Positions 10,890 through 23,814 of a stretch of 64,000 nt of DNA are shown here, one piece after another (the first letter of the stretch is position 1; every line of letters begins with the position of its first letter). The stretch spans positions 22,555,131 through 22,619,130 of the forward strand of contig NC_092795.1 of NCBI RefSeq assembly GCF_918797505.1. Reading direction: 5' to 3'. This stretch comes from Bemisia tabaci. Its lineage: Eukaryota; Arthropoda; Insecta; Hemiptera; Aleyrodidae. The translations under genes were made by a program, and so were the position numbers. The notes beneath the pieces are model-generated. The model worked only from the letters and a program-made list of their open reading frames with translations. It was not told the origin of the DNA and made no database searches.

Positions 10890-13020
10890 AAGCAATAAGT
10901 ATATTTCCACGTGGGCCGCGGTTAACTCATCTCCTGACGCGTTTCGAGGCTCCCATCAGAACATTCCTACTGCTATCTTCCGTAACATGGCAGACAACCC
11001 CTTGGTTTATCAGGCGCTTTAAGCCACCCCCGGCAAATCGACCGCGAACACCCCTTAAAGATGAAAAATCACAAAAGGAAAGTCAACGAGGGTTGAAGAA
11101 GAAAGAGGGCGCGACCGCGGCGAAATTAAAACTGGCGTCAGGCTGAGTAAATAAACCTGCCGGCAACTCCTTTGAGGGGGGCCCGAAGAGTGCGGAAGCA
11201 TATTTCAATTGGGTTTTATTAGTTTTAGGCGTAATGGTTTAACATGCACTCGGAATCCCTTACGAAGGACTGAGATATTAAATTGTTCAGCAGGTATGCT
11301 TATATTAATTACATCCTCTCTCCCCCCCCCCCCCGCACCAGATTTTTGCGGGGTAGCATCAGGAGGAGACGTAATGGATGGCTGTTTAGGGCGGCTAGAA
11401 AAAGGACTCGAATGGGAACCAGACAAATTTAATGACCGAAATGGTGGCCGGGGCCCCATTACTGACTCCCATTTCAGCCCCATTTTTGTGAGCCGCATTC
11501 TTGGAAATTTCGTCTTATTTCCTCGTCTTCCTCCTACTTCTTAATTTAGTCGTCTCGACCTTATACATCGTCCTCGTATCTCACTTAAGCCGTGAATACA
11601 CGGTCAGCCTGAGTTTCAGTCTGGCGTCAATTTGGCATTTGCTTAACAATTGACTTCCTCAAATTTGATCGTTTTCAACTGATTTTTTAATGTAATAGTT
11701 GAAGGTGAGAAGACGATCTCCAATTGAAATTTTTTGGCCTTGCTTTTCCAGCAAAATAGTGTGAGTTGGCTCACACTGGATCAATTATTTAGTTATTCTA
11801 TTAAATTAATTTAAATGTAATCCACTTCATTTTCAAAAAATTATGTGTTGACTTGATTTTATGAGTTTAAATAGATTTTAAATACTATTTTTAATTTTCG
11901 GGCTTGGGCCCGATTTAACCATTTCGTAAACAGTACGTTGATAAGGCTGAATATGAGACACGAAGTGAAAGCTCAAAATAACAAGACCGCAAAAGGGTTC
12001 GCCTGAATTAAAGGTTGCCCTACTAAAAATTCGACTCAGTGAGCTGATTTTTTTGCAAAGTCACGGTTCTTTGCTACAAGTATCGACGTTCCCAGAAAAT
12101 GACCGACCCAAGAGTTCCGGGTATTGTTCTTTCCAGAAAGTCTAAAAAAGAAAGAGACTCTTACTTTTGATCCTATTTGCTTCATTTTTTACACGAATTC
12201 TCTTCTGAGTCGAAGACAAGGCATCGGGCTTCCCGGTAAACCGTTCCCTGGGATGAGAAAGCGCCGTTGGGAAATTGCAAATTCCGAGCATCCGTCACGA
12301 CACGTCACGCCGCGCCAGGATTTCACTGAAATTCCAGGCTGACTAATTGGACCTGAATAATTTATGAGAGTTGAGGGAACGAAGAAGTTACCTAATTAAA
12401 TGTCCTTAACTGCGTTTGAGCACACTTGAGCGAGCAAATCAGTCAATATGGAGTTTAACTTGCGTCCAAACTTCGAGCGGGGACTCATTAAAATGAAATA
12501 CAGTTTTTGAGAATTCCGCCCAAGATCGACTCACTCACGAGACTTACGACAAGGCGCACCGCGCTACGGGCGCCTTGTTTTCCTGCAGCGCGATCCTACA
12601 ACAGGAAGATGTAGAGACAATATTTACGATGTTCCGTAGTGATTACATCGGGCTGTTAAACTTTAACGAAGCTAAATCGCACTGTGAGGAGGGCGGAATA
12701 CTACCACTTAAACCGATTTCCTTCTCATTTTTCCGTCTGAGACCTCTGTGAAAATGCATCTAAAATAGTTCTGGTGGGTATTGTCCTCTGTAAAACGTGT
12801 AGTAGATGCGACAGCTACTTCATGAAAATCCCAATCGAGAAACGTGTTTCTGGGTTTATTCATCGTTATGTTCGTTTTTACAAGCAATTGGATGTAACGT
12901 AACCGCTGTAATTAATTACAGTAATCGGACACAGCTTACAAAACAGGACAGAACAGGAAGAAAATCAGTGCAGGAATCGGATTCAAACTACAATCTGACC
13001 TATTCTAGTTTCAAATGGCC
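10890..13020. other. About 2.1 kb without supported genes; GC-rich patches and a C13 run
   Basis: GC-rich patches lie at about 10970-11190 and 12500-12600, and a C13 run at 11322-11334. The 111- and 97-codon open frames around 11.2-11.5 kb sit on opposite strands over this C run and look like artefacts. A short hairpin (AGTGTGAG / CTCACACT) lies near 11758. Nothing else is recognisable. Confidence 0.45.
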
Positions 13021-13146
13021 ATGGCAGGGCCGGATATACCTACTTGCCGCCGATGGGCCGCCTGTATTTTGCCGCCCCCTTCTAATTCGTTTTGAAACAT
13101 CGATATAAACCATCAAGTGAACGTGCCGAAGGAGAAGGGGTGCATA

Positions 13147-13554
13147 TGTCGCAGGCAATTAGCAATCGCCGGCAATTTGCAAGCGGTTCACATGTTGTTT
13201 CGATATATCGCAATAATGTGCATCGGCATAATGCAATTATTAAGGGACATGGTCTTCAGAAGTATGAGCTCGGCTTGAAGCGCCTTCATTTTTCGTGATA
13301 CTCTACGCTTTGTCACGATGTTAGTTTAGTTGCTTGTCCGATCTCAACCAGACCAATGTCACGGAATTCATTGCACGCTCTCCTGAGTGTGCATATTTCT
13401 ACCATGTTTTTAAGGATGGAAAAGTGTCTATTCACACTATAGGCAACATAATCAGCACTCTAATCTTGTTTTTTTTATTTTTGAATTATAAGATTTTCTA
13501 TATTTATTCACCACTGGCTTGCACATTGCCGGCGATTGCTAATTGCCTGCGACA
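13147..13554. mobile_element. 408-bp TIR element (family 5) nested in hAT-B, 4-bp TSD CATA
   Basis: It starts TGTCGCAGGCAATTAGC and ends GCTAATTGCCTGCGACA. The inverted ends extend about 37 bp, continuing AATCGCCGGCAAT. It is flanked by CATA at 13143-13146 and 13555-13558. The intact hAT-B copy at 44.5 kb has GTGCATAAGACGCGT with a single CATA at the equivalent place, giving an internal empty-site control. It encodes nothing recognisable. The 4-bp duplication does not by itself settle the superfamily. Confidence 0.93.
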
Positions 13555-13756
13555 CATAAAACGCGTTCATTCGTGTTGGGCACTATTAACAAGCCAAAGT
13601 TCACGGAACTTAGCGCGAAAGTTAAGTTCCGAAAACCTATCTCTGTGTGGACAAGGCCTTTCATGTATAAGAAATGAACGAAAAAATTATGAAAGAATAA
13701 ACATGAATGTGGTTTAATAATTTTAATTTCCGACACCTCGCCAATCGCACAGTGTG

Positions 13757-13940
13757 TGGCGCAATGCGTGAAGTATCCCTACAGTCTCGTAGGCGCTATG
13801 CGTTTCCCGCCGACCGCTGCTGACCGCACTGTTTTTGATGCAATGCTTGAAGTATTCATGCAGTCTTGTAGGTACTATGAATTTCACGCCAACCGCTGCT
13901 GACCGCACTACGTTTGACGCAATGCGTGAAGTATTCATGG
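13757..13940 (+). repeat. 79-bp tandem units inside hAT-B
   Basis: Units beginning GCAATGC(G/T)TGAAGTAT recur at about 13761, 13840 and 13919, an exact 79-bp period. They match the units at 3.5, 25.2 and 45.1 kb. Copy number differs between hAT-B copies, indicating expansion or contraction inside the transposon. Confidence 0.88.
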
Positions 13941-14424
13941 AGTATTGTAGGCGCTAATATGTGTCTCATGCTGACCGGCGCACCGAGGGCTTCTCCTTTT
14001 CATCTCAAGTCCTCGTGGAGGAAAAGAGGAATTCTCTCTTTTCAACTCTAGTTGAGGAGGACAACAATGCACTCAAAATGCGCCGAAATCGACTAAAAAT
14101 ACATTAAAAAAAGGTCAAGCTTTAACTTCGTGGCAAAACAATGGTCCAGTACTGCCTCCTTCCCCATCCAAGGGCCGCACACTGTGGTATTGGACCTGAA
14201 AAGCTGGCCAAAACTATTTATCACCAGATATCGCAGAGTTTTAAAAATATTTTACAATCAGTACTTCTTCTTAAGTGATAATATGCACAATTTAACCACC
14301 TAACACATCATATGACAATTTGCGGAGATTTTAAAGCGGATGGAAGAAGCCCTCCAAAAAGTCTTTGAAAGGACGCAAAGTATCGGACTAAAGCGGTGCA
14401 TTTAGACAAGTTTCTCCTTCACTT

Positions 14425-14985
14425 ATGGTCCACTTTTCGAAATAAGGACTCTCTACGACCTCATCAATGAAGAACACAGTTTTTTTTAAGAAACAGCATA
14501 AGTCACTTCAAAATTTTTGACGCAACAGCCGATCTCTCACATTAAGGAGTAATTGTACATTTCTCAAAAAAATTAATATGAATCATTCTAGATATTAGAT
14601 TTTTGACAGTTTTGAATCAAAATTAGTGCTAGTATGAAAATGCCGGGACCTCCATATGATGATTTGAGGATAACTTATAAGATGAAAATGAGTTTTATCA
14701 TAATAAGAACCATTGTAAGGACAGAAAGCACCTGTGAAAATGATCCATTTTGATAGGTTCCCTCCTGACCCATGGTCCACATCTCGAAGTGAGGGCTATT
14801 ACCTTTGAAATTGCCTTTTTTCATATAAAACAGCGTAAGTCACTGCGAAATTTGTAACAAAACCACATATCTCACTTATCGAGGTGCAATTGTATTATTT
14901 CTCAAAATGTAGGTTTTAAATCATTCTAGATAGTTAACAGTTTTAATGTAAATTGTAATAATACGTGAATATCCAGCAGAAGGTA
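14425..14985 (+). repeat. Diverged tandem duplication, period about 337 bp
   Basis: Blocks such as AAACAGC(A/G)TAAGTCACT, ATCTCAC, AATTGTA...TTTCTCAAAA and AATCATTCTAGATA appear in the same order at 14491-14620 and 14828-14955. Divergence is considerable, so the duplication is old or the two copies are members of a dispersed family. Confidence 0.75.
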
Positions 14986-14989
14986 TTTT

Positions 14990-17375
14990 CTATAAAAATT
15001 CGGGGGTAGTATATATACTCTCACCGCAGAAAATAAACGATGATAATAATGGAATATTTAATTTTAATGATGTCCCTTTACAATCTGCTGGCTGAGGAAA
15101 AATCGTAAAATAACTTTTACGAGGCTTCAAAATGTGCATCTCAGCGTAATTTCATGGTGCCAGAAGGCCACTTTTGAAGCCCCACCCCATGGCCGCATGG
15201 ACTCAAATTTGTCTGTCAAAGTAAAACATGGCATACATATGTCTATACTCAAGGATAATGCACGAAGAGATGGTTAGATAACGGATTAAACACTTTAGCA
15301 AGACTTTAAAGTGACCCTCTCATCCGCTTTCAAATTATTTTTTTTAACCCTCCTTTGGGGGCGCAGGGGCTAGAGAAAAAGGTTGCGTGACCAAATATCA
15401 CCCGATTTGGTACTAAATGGGTCAGAGCTGTTGGAAAAATACAATTTCAGTTGTTAGTATCGACATAATTTTTCTCATTCATGTTTGTGAAAATCGCTCA
15501 AAAGTCCATCTTTAAGGTCAAAAATTTCAACTTCCTCAGTTTTCCTCAGTCTGTCATCCCTGAATCTTGAAAATACCCACTTTGGACTATAACATTCCGC
15601 ATTAAACCGCTTGAGCGCAGTTGAGCGCAAAAAGAAATCGGACTCTGAATTTCGAAAAAAACGTTTACTTTTACATCACTTTTCAACCTCCTGTGAAAAT
15701 CACTAAAAAAGGAAATTTCGAAAATACTGTGGTTAGTTGTGTAGAATATACCTCTAAAAATGTGTTGCATATCGCCAAACTTCCCTTTCATGGCCGCACA
15801 GTTGAAGTAAACTGATCGACGAGTAGTGCGCCGAAACATATCAAAATAATCGCTAAGAAATAGGTAAGTTCGTGGTCTCTTCGCGGGAAATTGAGCCACT
15901 CGAAAAATGGCACATACATGTTTACTAGGGTGAAAAACAGTGTAGATTTCGAATATCACATTCGTTTTAAAAAAAAAAGATATTTAAAATTGAGGTTTTG
16001 GTCAGGTTTTTCGGTCAAATACCACAGTGTGGGCCGATGCTCTTGCAAATGGAATTGCATTTACAAAGCGTATCATAAGGAAGAACTATATCCAGGACTG
16101 CTTTGACTTACCGTCTAATTCCACCTAAAATCTTGTATCCGCATTGAGAACGTCTTTAATTTAGTTTTGACGTGCCATAATTTCCTCTAAAAATACATGC
16201 TCGTTCTTACATAAATTCTTGCATTACAAAAATCTTGTGGAGATCATTCTTATAATTTTGGAAAAATTAACTCGAATTCCAAAATATATACAACTCTCCG
16301 GAGTTCCAGATGAGAATACCGATCTTTTTTCACTTTTCAGCCGATTCTTTGGCGCACATTAGAATTTAGAATTCAAAAATCACTCTTGATGTTAAAATTA
16401 TCTGATCAATGCTTTGCACTGACCCTATTATTCTGACAATTTGAAAATTCAAGAGGTCAATAATGGTGGCTCAAGTTCAATAACATAAACTTTGAAATTG
16501 TCTTTAAACAGTAGAAGAAAATGTTCCCTGATTTTTACCTACTTATCCCTTAACATTGGACAGCGTGAAGTAAAAAGGAACCATGCCACATCAGCTGTTG
16601 CCAAATTTAATTAGACAATTTATCCGCACAACCGTTTTCACGTAAAAAATCAAAGTGTCCAGTTAAATTTTGCAATAGTTGATGTGGCTTGATTCCTTTC
16701 TGCTTAGCGCGGTCTATGTTCACGAACGACAGAGGAGGTTACGATTGTGAATAGCCATCTCGGAAGCAGTTTTGTTTCTTCGAGAATGGCTAACAGGGGA
16801 GTAGAACAGCGGCATGTAGTTGTACTGCCACGCACGAGGACTCGCACAAATAAGGTGTGTTTTCTCTAGGTTCGGTGTTTTCGTTGGAATATTTACCCGG
16901 GGGCTGGGGGCCGGGGCGGACAAGAGACGACAAACAAAACACCCTGCGGACGGGACGTCATCCATATTTATGTAATGAGTCACGCCAACGAGGGGATTTC
17001 ACGTGCAGTTGCATGGATCTCCAGGGAAGAAGTCCGCCGCCCCGGCTGGCTGTCTTGACGAGTCTTACGTCCACGTAGCCACCCCGACGCGATTTGAGGG
17101 AGGTGACGGCGAAGGCACATGTCCCTTCCTGTATTCCTGTCAGAGACAATATAGTGGGCCAATTGCGCTGGTAACAGAATCGTGTTTTGTTATGAACACG
17201 AAAAACATTAGACAAATGCCTCTGCGAATCTTCAGATTCCAATATCAAACCAAGATGACCAAGAATGTTTCTAAATGAGTGTCCTTCCACAAAAATGAGT
17301 AAACTTATGCCAAAACTTAGTCAAATACGTGTTTAACGAACGGAGGGTTTTAAAAACTGTAATGGTATATCAATC
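14990..17375. other. About 2.4 kb without supported genes or repeats
   Basis: Open frames up to 137 codons occur (for example minus strand 15546-15959), with no recognisable domain and with opposing frames. A modest GC-rich patch lies at 16880-17110. I could not find paired termini here. Confidence 0.45.
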
Positions 17376-17379
17376 TGGA

Positions 17380-17512
17380 TAATTTGAATCCATAGGTTGG
17401 CTGCCCATTTGGGCCCTAAGAGATCCATTGTCTAACCTTAAAATTAATGACACGTCCGCACTCTCCCCATATAGGTACTCTATAGCAAAAAGTAAAGGTG
17501 TTGGCAACATAT
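17380..17512 (+). repeat. Dispersed repeat fragment shared with 35602-35750
   Basis: Shared blocks in order: TCCATAGGTTGGC, TTTGGGCCC, TAACCTTAAAATT, ATAGGTACTCTATAG and TTGGCAAC. The partner at 35.6 kb has the same order with substitutions and small indels. No terminal structure is visible, so the family boundaries are unknown. Confidence 0.7.
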
Positions 17513-18235
17513 TTTCAAGGAGCTGCATGACGAGTGGATCTGCAGAAATAGACTCCCTTCGGCATTAATCCCTGAAAACTTTAAAACCTGGAGCATGGAT
17601 GTGTATACTGACCCTAACTCGATGCTCATTCAAGGTTGCAGAATCCTCAAATAGATTAAAAACCTAGAATGACTTAAAAATAATTCCAAGCTGGAACATT
17701 TTTAATATCAAACTGACAGCGTAGCAATCAAGCATGCGTGCGTTGGAACAAGTCGACGGCCGAAAAACATGCAACAATCGCCCTCTGTCGTCGGCCAATC
17801 AAGTGTTTGACCCCCCTACCCCCGGTACCCAACCGTAGAAAAGCATGCTGTTAATAAGCCTCCCTCACCCCCGTCTGGAGTCAGACTGCGTTTCAGTAAT
17901 ATCAATAAATAATTATGATGTTCGCGAGTGAGCCGTGTGTTGCAGGTTGAATCTTGACGTCAGCCATCGCCGGATCTCAGAAAATGTGAAATGTTCCCTA
18001 CAGAGTAAACAAGATATGTAGGGATACTTGTTGCAGTTTGGCAACGATGTAACGTTGCAAACTTTTAATTGTTCGACCTTTCGAAACAATAAACTTGGGG
18101 GCACGGCCTCTTTTAGCGGGCAAATTGAGTTATTAGCCGTCTTGGAGATCAACTTTTCGACAGCTGGATAACCTGCCAGATTGAGGGGAAATCATAGATT
18201 CACGCAGTTGTTCCCTCTAAAAGGAGTCGTATCGT
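17513..18235. other. No recognisable feature
   Basis: Mixed-composition sequence with no paired termini or plausible coding frame noticed. Confidence 0.45.
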
Positions 18236-18370
18236 CAATTGGACGTATCTCTGCCGAATGGAACTTTGTGCATTATGATATGCGCCCTGTTATGCATAAA
18301 TTCTTATGGGTCTCAGGGCTTATGTCTAAATACACATTGTTTCAAGTAGCAGAAATATGTCCAATTGTAT
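18236..18370. mobile_element. MITE family 3, complete (about 132 bp)
   Basis: The left end ATTGGACGTATCTCTGCC...GGAACTTTGTGCAT is inverted at the right end (...AATACACATTGTTTC...GCAGAAATATGTCCAAT). An internal segment GCCCTGTTATGCATAA...GGTCTCAGGGC is itself nearly palindromic. The copy at 27181-27316 carries the same internal segment in the opposite orientation. The termini resemble those of family 4, so the two are probably related. Confidence 0.87.
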
Positions 18371-19220
18371 ACTGTGATGAGAAATTGGCCCGCGAAACAG
18401 AAAAATTGTCTAACTTTGCAAGTTGTAATTCACGGATGGCCGAGCCGGAACTTAGGGTTTAGAGGCTGTAAATTTCGTTTGTATGGACTACATTCTGCAT
18501 TAGGGAGCTAATATTTTCGGCTCATTCCACAAACAATGTATGTGTTATTAGAATCCCTATTATAATTATTTCCGTTTCCTTGAAATAGATGGTGCCACTA
18601 TACAGTAAAATGAACAAAAATTTCGGTCTTTAGATCTTGAAAAAAAAGTTGGTACAAAAACTCTTGCATCTGCGCTGACATAATTCACCGCTTTAATATG
18701 AGAGTCAAGAGAAGGAAACACGTTTTGAAAAACCTTTCTGCGAGAGGAAGCTGTATTCGCTGACGTCAGACTCTGGAAGTTGTAAAGTAGACATTTAAAA
18801 TGGCTACTCTTAAAAGTGTGTGCGAGTTTTTTTTGTTTTTTTTTTTATCTTTTGAAATTGCAAATCATCATCATTTATTCATGCAGCGTTTTTGTGGGGA
18901 GAAGTTAGCCAATACGCCGCTTGATTTGTGATATTGAAATCATAATTTCGATTTTTATGGCATGCATAGTTTAAGATTGAGTCCGTAAGCTCCAATTAAC
19001 CCGAATTTATATTTTAGTTGCACCTATTAGATGACATAGTTGGGGTCATACCACAAAATCGAGCGTAAGCGCATGATCCGTTCAGGTTTCTCGTCACAGT
19101 ATATCCGACTTGCCACAAGAGGCTGGATAGGCAACCATTCGTGAGTCACCGTCGTAAATTGCATACTCGGTGAGATGAAGGCATTTTAAATTGCCGCTCT
19201 AGGCCTAAAACACGCATCCA
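18371..19220. other. No recognisable feature
   Basis: AT-rich; a T-rich run lies near 18829-18846. No gene or terminal repeats were seen. Confidence 0.45.
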
Positions 19221-20671
19221 TACACTGAAAAAAATAATCGGTGGGATTTACCAGAGTTTGGGTGTTATTTACCATACTGTCTACTTGATTTTTTACACAG
19301 TGAAGCTGCAGCATAGTTACCAATATACCGGTATGGTAAATAACACGATACGGCTGACACTATGCGACACAGTGCCAGTGTGGCGTTCCCGACTGACTAG
19401 TATGGTAATTTCAAGCATCCAGATGCTGCGACAAACCTTGTAGATTCTAAAATCCACTCATCTTATATTATTAAATGCTTTTGATGAAAGTCGTGGATAT
19501 TTTACTTACATCTTACTTTTAGAAATTCCGTTACATACACAATCAATGGCAGTTAAAGACAGTTTCAACGAGAAATAGCAGATAATTGCTTCACTGATTT
19601 CAAGTAAATGATACCAAAACCATACTTGTTATTCGCGTTAAGGTATCATTTACAGACTAAATCAGATCCACGGAAAATTTAATTGCATATAATAAATAGA
19701 TAGTTCAAAATATACCCACAAAAAGACACTACATGAAAATCCAATCGCACGGTTCACGGTGGGGCAGAAGCTGCCAAATTTTGCTTAAAGTTACAGTTAA
19801 ACATCAATCCCACGCACATTTGTCTCTTCATCTGAGTATGTTGAGCTTCGAAAATTTTAACAAGAATATAGATATACCTACGAACGAAGTATTCAAAAAT
19901 CACTTCTAGTCGATTATTTTCAAATTACTTCCGCACTTTTATGTTTTCGAAATGACTTTACACAGAACCGATATTCACTGGATTGCAGAACAACTTTGCG
20001 AAAGTTTTCAAATTTTCAGGATTCCTTCACTTTGCAAGCCAGATTCATTGTAGCAACTCCTAACCTCCAGAAATTGGTCAATACGAATAACGAAAAAATC
20101 TCAGAAAATGTATGTGGCAGATCAATATAGATAGATTCGAAGAGAAGACGGTAGCTTTAGGGACAATTCGAACACAAATTTGGGCAAATTACGCGTGGAT
20201 TCACATGGATTAATATGGATCAATAAAACACAGCCACGGACTCCGACCCTCAACGTGATAAATTTATAACTGACAAACAGACAAACGAAAAATGGCGGAC
20301 CACAGACCGCAGCGCAGTCAAGCGGGAGCTCTCACCACGCTGACTATACCAGTATGGTAAATTTAACCTACCAACACCATGACCAGTCGCATACAGATGC
20401 CTACAGATATCAAACGCAAGTGTTACCATGTTATTCCATACTTTTAACTCATCGTATGGTAAAAAATACCCAGCTGATGGTGAGAAATACCTAAACGATG
20501 GACAGACACACCTAACTGATATTTACAATCCGGGTATGGTAATTTTTATATCGAGTATGATTCTCACTTTCATCTAGATGCTTAAATCGACCATTATTTG
20601 GCTTTTTATCACCATATTTTTTTTTACTATACCATTATGGTCAATCCCACTTCCACTTTTTTTTCAGTGTA
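19221..20671. mobile_element. 1.45-kb non-autonomous DNA transposon, TA-flanked, with subterminal TATGGTAA repeats
   Basis: The ends CACTGAAAAAAA...GTGGGATTTACCA and the inverse ...TGGTCAATCCCAC...TTTTTTCAGTG are each flanked by TA, suggesting a 2-bp TA target duplication as in Tc1/mariner-like elements. Several GTATGGTAA motifs or inverses lie near both ends (about 19329, 19400, 20351, 20453 and 20536), a typical subterminal transposase-binding arrangement. No transposase frame is present. A shorter element with similar CACTGAA ends lies at 63545. Confidence 0.8.
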
Positions 20672-22380
20672 TAAGATTGGTATTGCAGTAATGCGGTTTT
20701 CGATAAGCATGGTACCATATTACGACGTTACCGACCCATGCACGGTGCAACGGCTCTCGGTACGATCATATCTCCATTTCTTCAGTCCAAGCTGCCTGGC
20801 AAGACGCGAGACGCAGAAAGCGCATTACACTTAATTTATTTAATATACACACGAGGTTTTACCTTCGACTCCTTTTATTGGTCATAACAGATCGTACTGC
20901 GGGACACGCGGCAAAATTCCACGTTGTCTAATCGATAGAAAAATCAGATTATTTTTTTCTAAATGATCCCGACGTCCAAAATTTGTTCAAAAGTTTTTTA
21001 AAAGTGAATTTTTCCCTTCAACAAATTAAGTTCCTACGACGAAAAAAAAAATTTTTTCCTGGAACCAGAGTTCTAATTGTATTCCAATGCCTGATTTTTG
21101 TAGCTGCATTAAACAAAATCACGATTTACTCTCGACTGAAACTCCAGCTGGGTCGACAGTAATGTTAGCTGATTCATCCAGAGTGAAAAATGGGAGTTTA
21201 AATTAAATATTTCTGCATATTCAATGTTTTAAATTCTCGACTGGTGCGCAACTTCGGCGATTCGCCATGAAAAGTAATTACGTATTCCGTCTTTACAACT
21301 ATTTTCAAATGTAAAATAATAATTAGCAGATCCTCTGATCTTGGTGGTTGAGGAAAAGTCATTCAAGAAGAGTTCAGGAGATTTTCAGGGAGATTTCAGG
21401 AATAATGAGTTTAAGTAATTAATTTAAATAAATTATGTTCAACCCAAAATTCGATACCCAGCCTCAATGCTCCACCGAATTTTAGAATCAAATGTGTCCA
21501 ATAAAAGCCAGGCTCTTTTTTTAAAATGTTTGACAAAGATGAAACCATATTGCTTGGTTCCATTAAAATCATGCACATATATCCACACATTAAGACTGTA
21601 CGGGGATATTCTGATGAAAAGGACGAACAGTTAAATAGGTCGTTACTTACCGGGGCAATATGGCAAATAATTCCTTATTTACTAATTTTTTGACTCATCA
21701 TTCCTCATTAAAATATCATTAAAGTAAGCCAAAGGTAGGAAAGACCGAGTTTTACAAGACAATCTTGCCACAATGTTGGATGCCATCAGCCGAGAAACAG
21801 TGTATATACAGATCCACGGCATGTGGGGGGTCGCCCTCGCCCCTCCTCCCTTCCCTGGCCGTGATCATTATCATTTTTCCCCGTGTTTAATATCATTTTT
21901 TATGTCTCAATAAAATACGAAAGCGCCGCTGCGCTAGGCATAAAATTACGTGGTTTATTCCGAAACGTACGTACAACGTATTCGCGAGATTTTTTCTCCC
22001 CGTTCCCTGCTGCTGTTTAGCATAATGAAGAGGTTTCATGCCCTCGACGGCACCCATGTTGCCGATGGGTTATCGATGGTGGAAACAGAAACAACACGTT
22101 TCTCATTCGCTGTGTTTCCAAACTTCCCTCTCTATTACTCATTTTACTCCGGGATAGGGGGATGATGCAATTAAAAGGTAAAACAAACTAATGAACACTT
22201 TTAGAATTAAAAAATCATGTGAAACAATTCTGAATGAAAATCGTTCCATCCATACCATGCCACCGTCCGTGCATTTAATGCATCGTTATGTATTTTCTGT
22301 AGAGCTTCAGTATAGACTAATCTCAAACCTCGTCTCCTCATTGTCATATTGAAGCCAATTTCATTCATTAAAAAATGTGT

Positions 22381-22381
<1 letters not shown>
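20672..22381. other. About 1.7 kb without supported features
   Basis: AT-rich DNA with short open frames only. A short GC-richer segment near 21820-21870 has no structure that I recognise. Confidence 0.45.

Positions 22382-22449
<68 letters not shown>
22382..22449 (+). repeat. Poly-A run, 68 bp
   Basis: An uninterrupted run of A. On the opposite strand it creates a frame with a long polyphenylalanine stretch, which is meaningless. It could be an expanded microsatellite or the tail of a retroposed copy. I see no retroposon body or flanking target duplication next to it. Confidence 0.95.
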
Positions 22450-22451
<2 letters not shown>

Positions 22452-23814
22452 CAATGCAGGTTTCTCCCATTTGCTAGATTCTAGCCATTTATTCCTCTTA
22501 CTGTAACAAATATAAATTAGACCAAATTTCTATGTGTGAAGATTTAAGATTTGCTCATTGATCAACTTACGGAAATTTTTAGAAATGTTGCAACTTCACA
22601 AATTTAAACAGGTCATTTTCTAGTTTTAGCGAATTCAGCATAATGATACTTCAATTTCATTTCAATTATACTTTTAATTCTTCCGGATTCAATGATTGGA
22701 TGTCACAGACAGGTTGATTATGAAACCACAATTGACACCGTGCAATGGACATGTTTTAAAAACATGCACTGTGTAATAGCAACGTTTCAGAGTCTCTCTT
22801 CATATTTGATTTTTTCTGTGAGGAACAATTTTATTCGTTGAAGCTTTTGTAGACATATATTTGCAGTGTCATTTCGTTTCATGAAAAGTTCGTTCGCTGA
22901 CGTGTTTCCTTTTTTCCTAAGTCATTTTGATATCTATTAAGCCAGTTGTGCTGATCTTAGAATCGTGGTTTGGTGATTGAGTTTTACGGATGGACAAAAA
23001 TGTTAAGATTCAATCATAAACTAAGTTACACATTCGGTATAGACAGAATATTAGCCTTTTAAAACATGCTGGTCAGTGACATGTATCTCAGTCATGCATA
23101 CCATTCATGACCATAGCATTCACTACCAACGTCGAACACCATGTTTTCTAAAAAAAGGTTATTAAAAGTTCTTGGGAGTTGGTAACGCGGGTTATTGTTC
23201 ATATTAAACTGCGTAAAACGATCGATTCCATAATCGATTGGTTATACAGGGTTTAAATACAGGAAAGTCAATGTCGTCATTTTGCGAGAAAAGTTGGTAT
23301 ATTTTACAAGAATACCGCCGCAGATAAACGCATAATTATGCGACGTCTGGGAGGATACGATAATATTTTTTATCATCCATCAGACCAACCATTGGAATGA
23401 GGGTATTTGTATTGCTTGCTGTTGAACTCACTTGTTGATATACGTCTTTTTACAGTCTAGCTTCCTGGAAAATTTTGCTTCTTGTGATGAAATCAAATGA
23501 TCAATCAGCATCAATTCACTTCATCCATTGAAGATGAAAAATTAACCTGCGGCTTTAAATACGGGCCCGCACTTTTTGAGTTCCTTGCATATCTTAAGAA
23601 GAAACCGATCTTCCAGGTACCAGCACCAGACCCTCACATTCCTAGAGCTCACTCTCACATACACACCCTCACCAAGCAAGACAAAAGGTGCAGCCTGCTG
23701 GAGCAACAGTGCCTAAAAAACTGCAGTGCCGAGGGTTCACAATCGTGACCACTCAAAAGTTTTCAAAACTCCTCCGAAGCGAGGAACTTTCTGAAAAGCC
23801 ATTCACCCTGCCTT
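22450..23814. other. About 1.4 kb without supported features
   Basis: AT-rich and apparently unique in this window. Open frames are short. Confidence 0.45.

Larger units (their letters stand above)
13025..14013 (+). mobile_element. hAT-B element, 3'-truncated, with a nested insertion
   Basis: The start CAGGGCCGGAT matches the start of the intact hAT-B at 44438. The following sequence stays colinear: TACTTGCCGCC..., then GTTCACGGAACTTAGCGCG, then the 79-bp units at about 13757-13940, then CTTCTCCTTTTCATC. Similarity stops at AAGTCCTCGT (14013) and the CCGGCCCTG end is missing. The copy is interrupted at 13147-13554 by a different element. Confidence 0.88.

Noticed and set aside
22207..22470. 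Frame with a long phenylalanine run
   Set aside because: A direct product of the 68-bp poly-A run.
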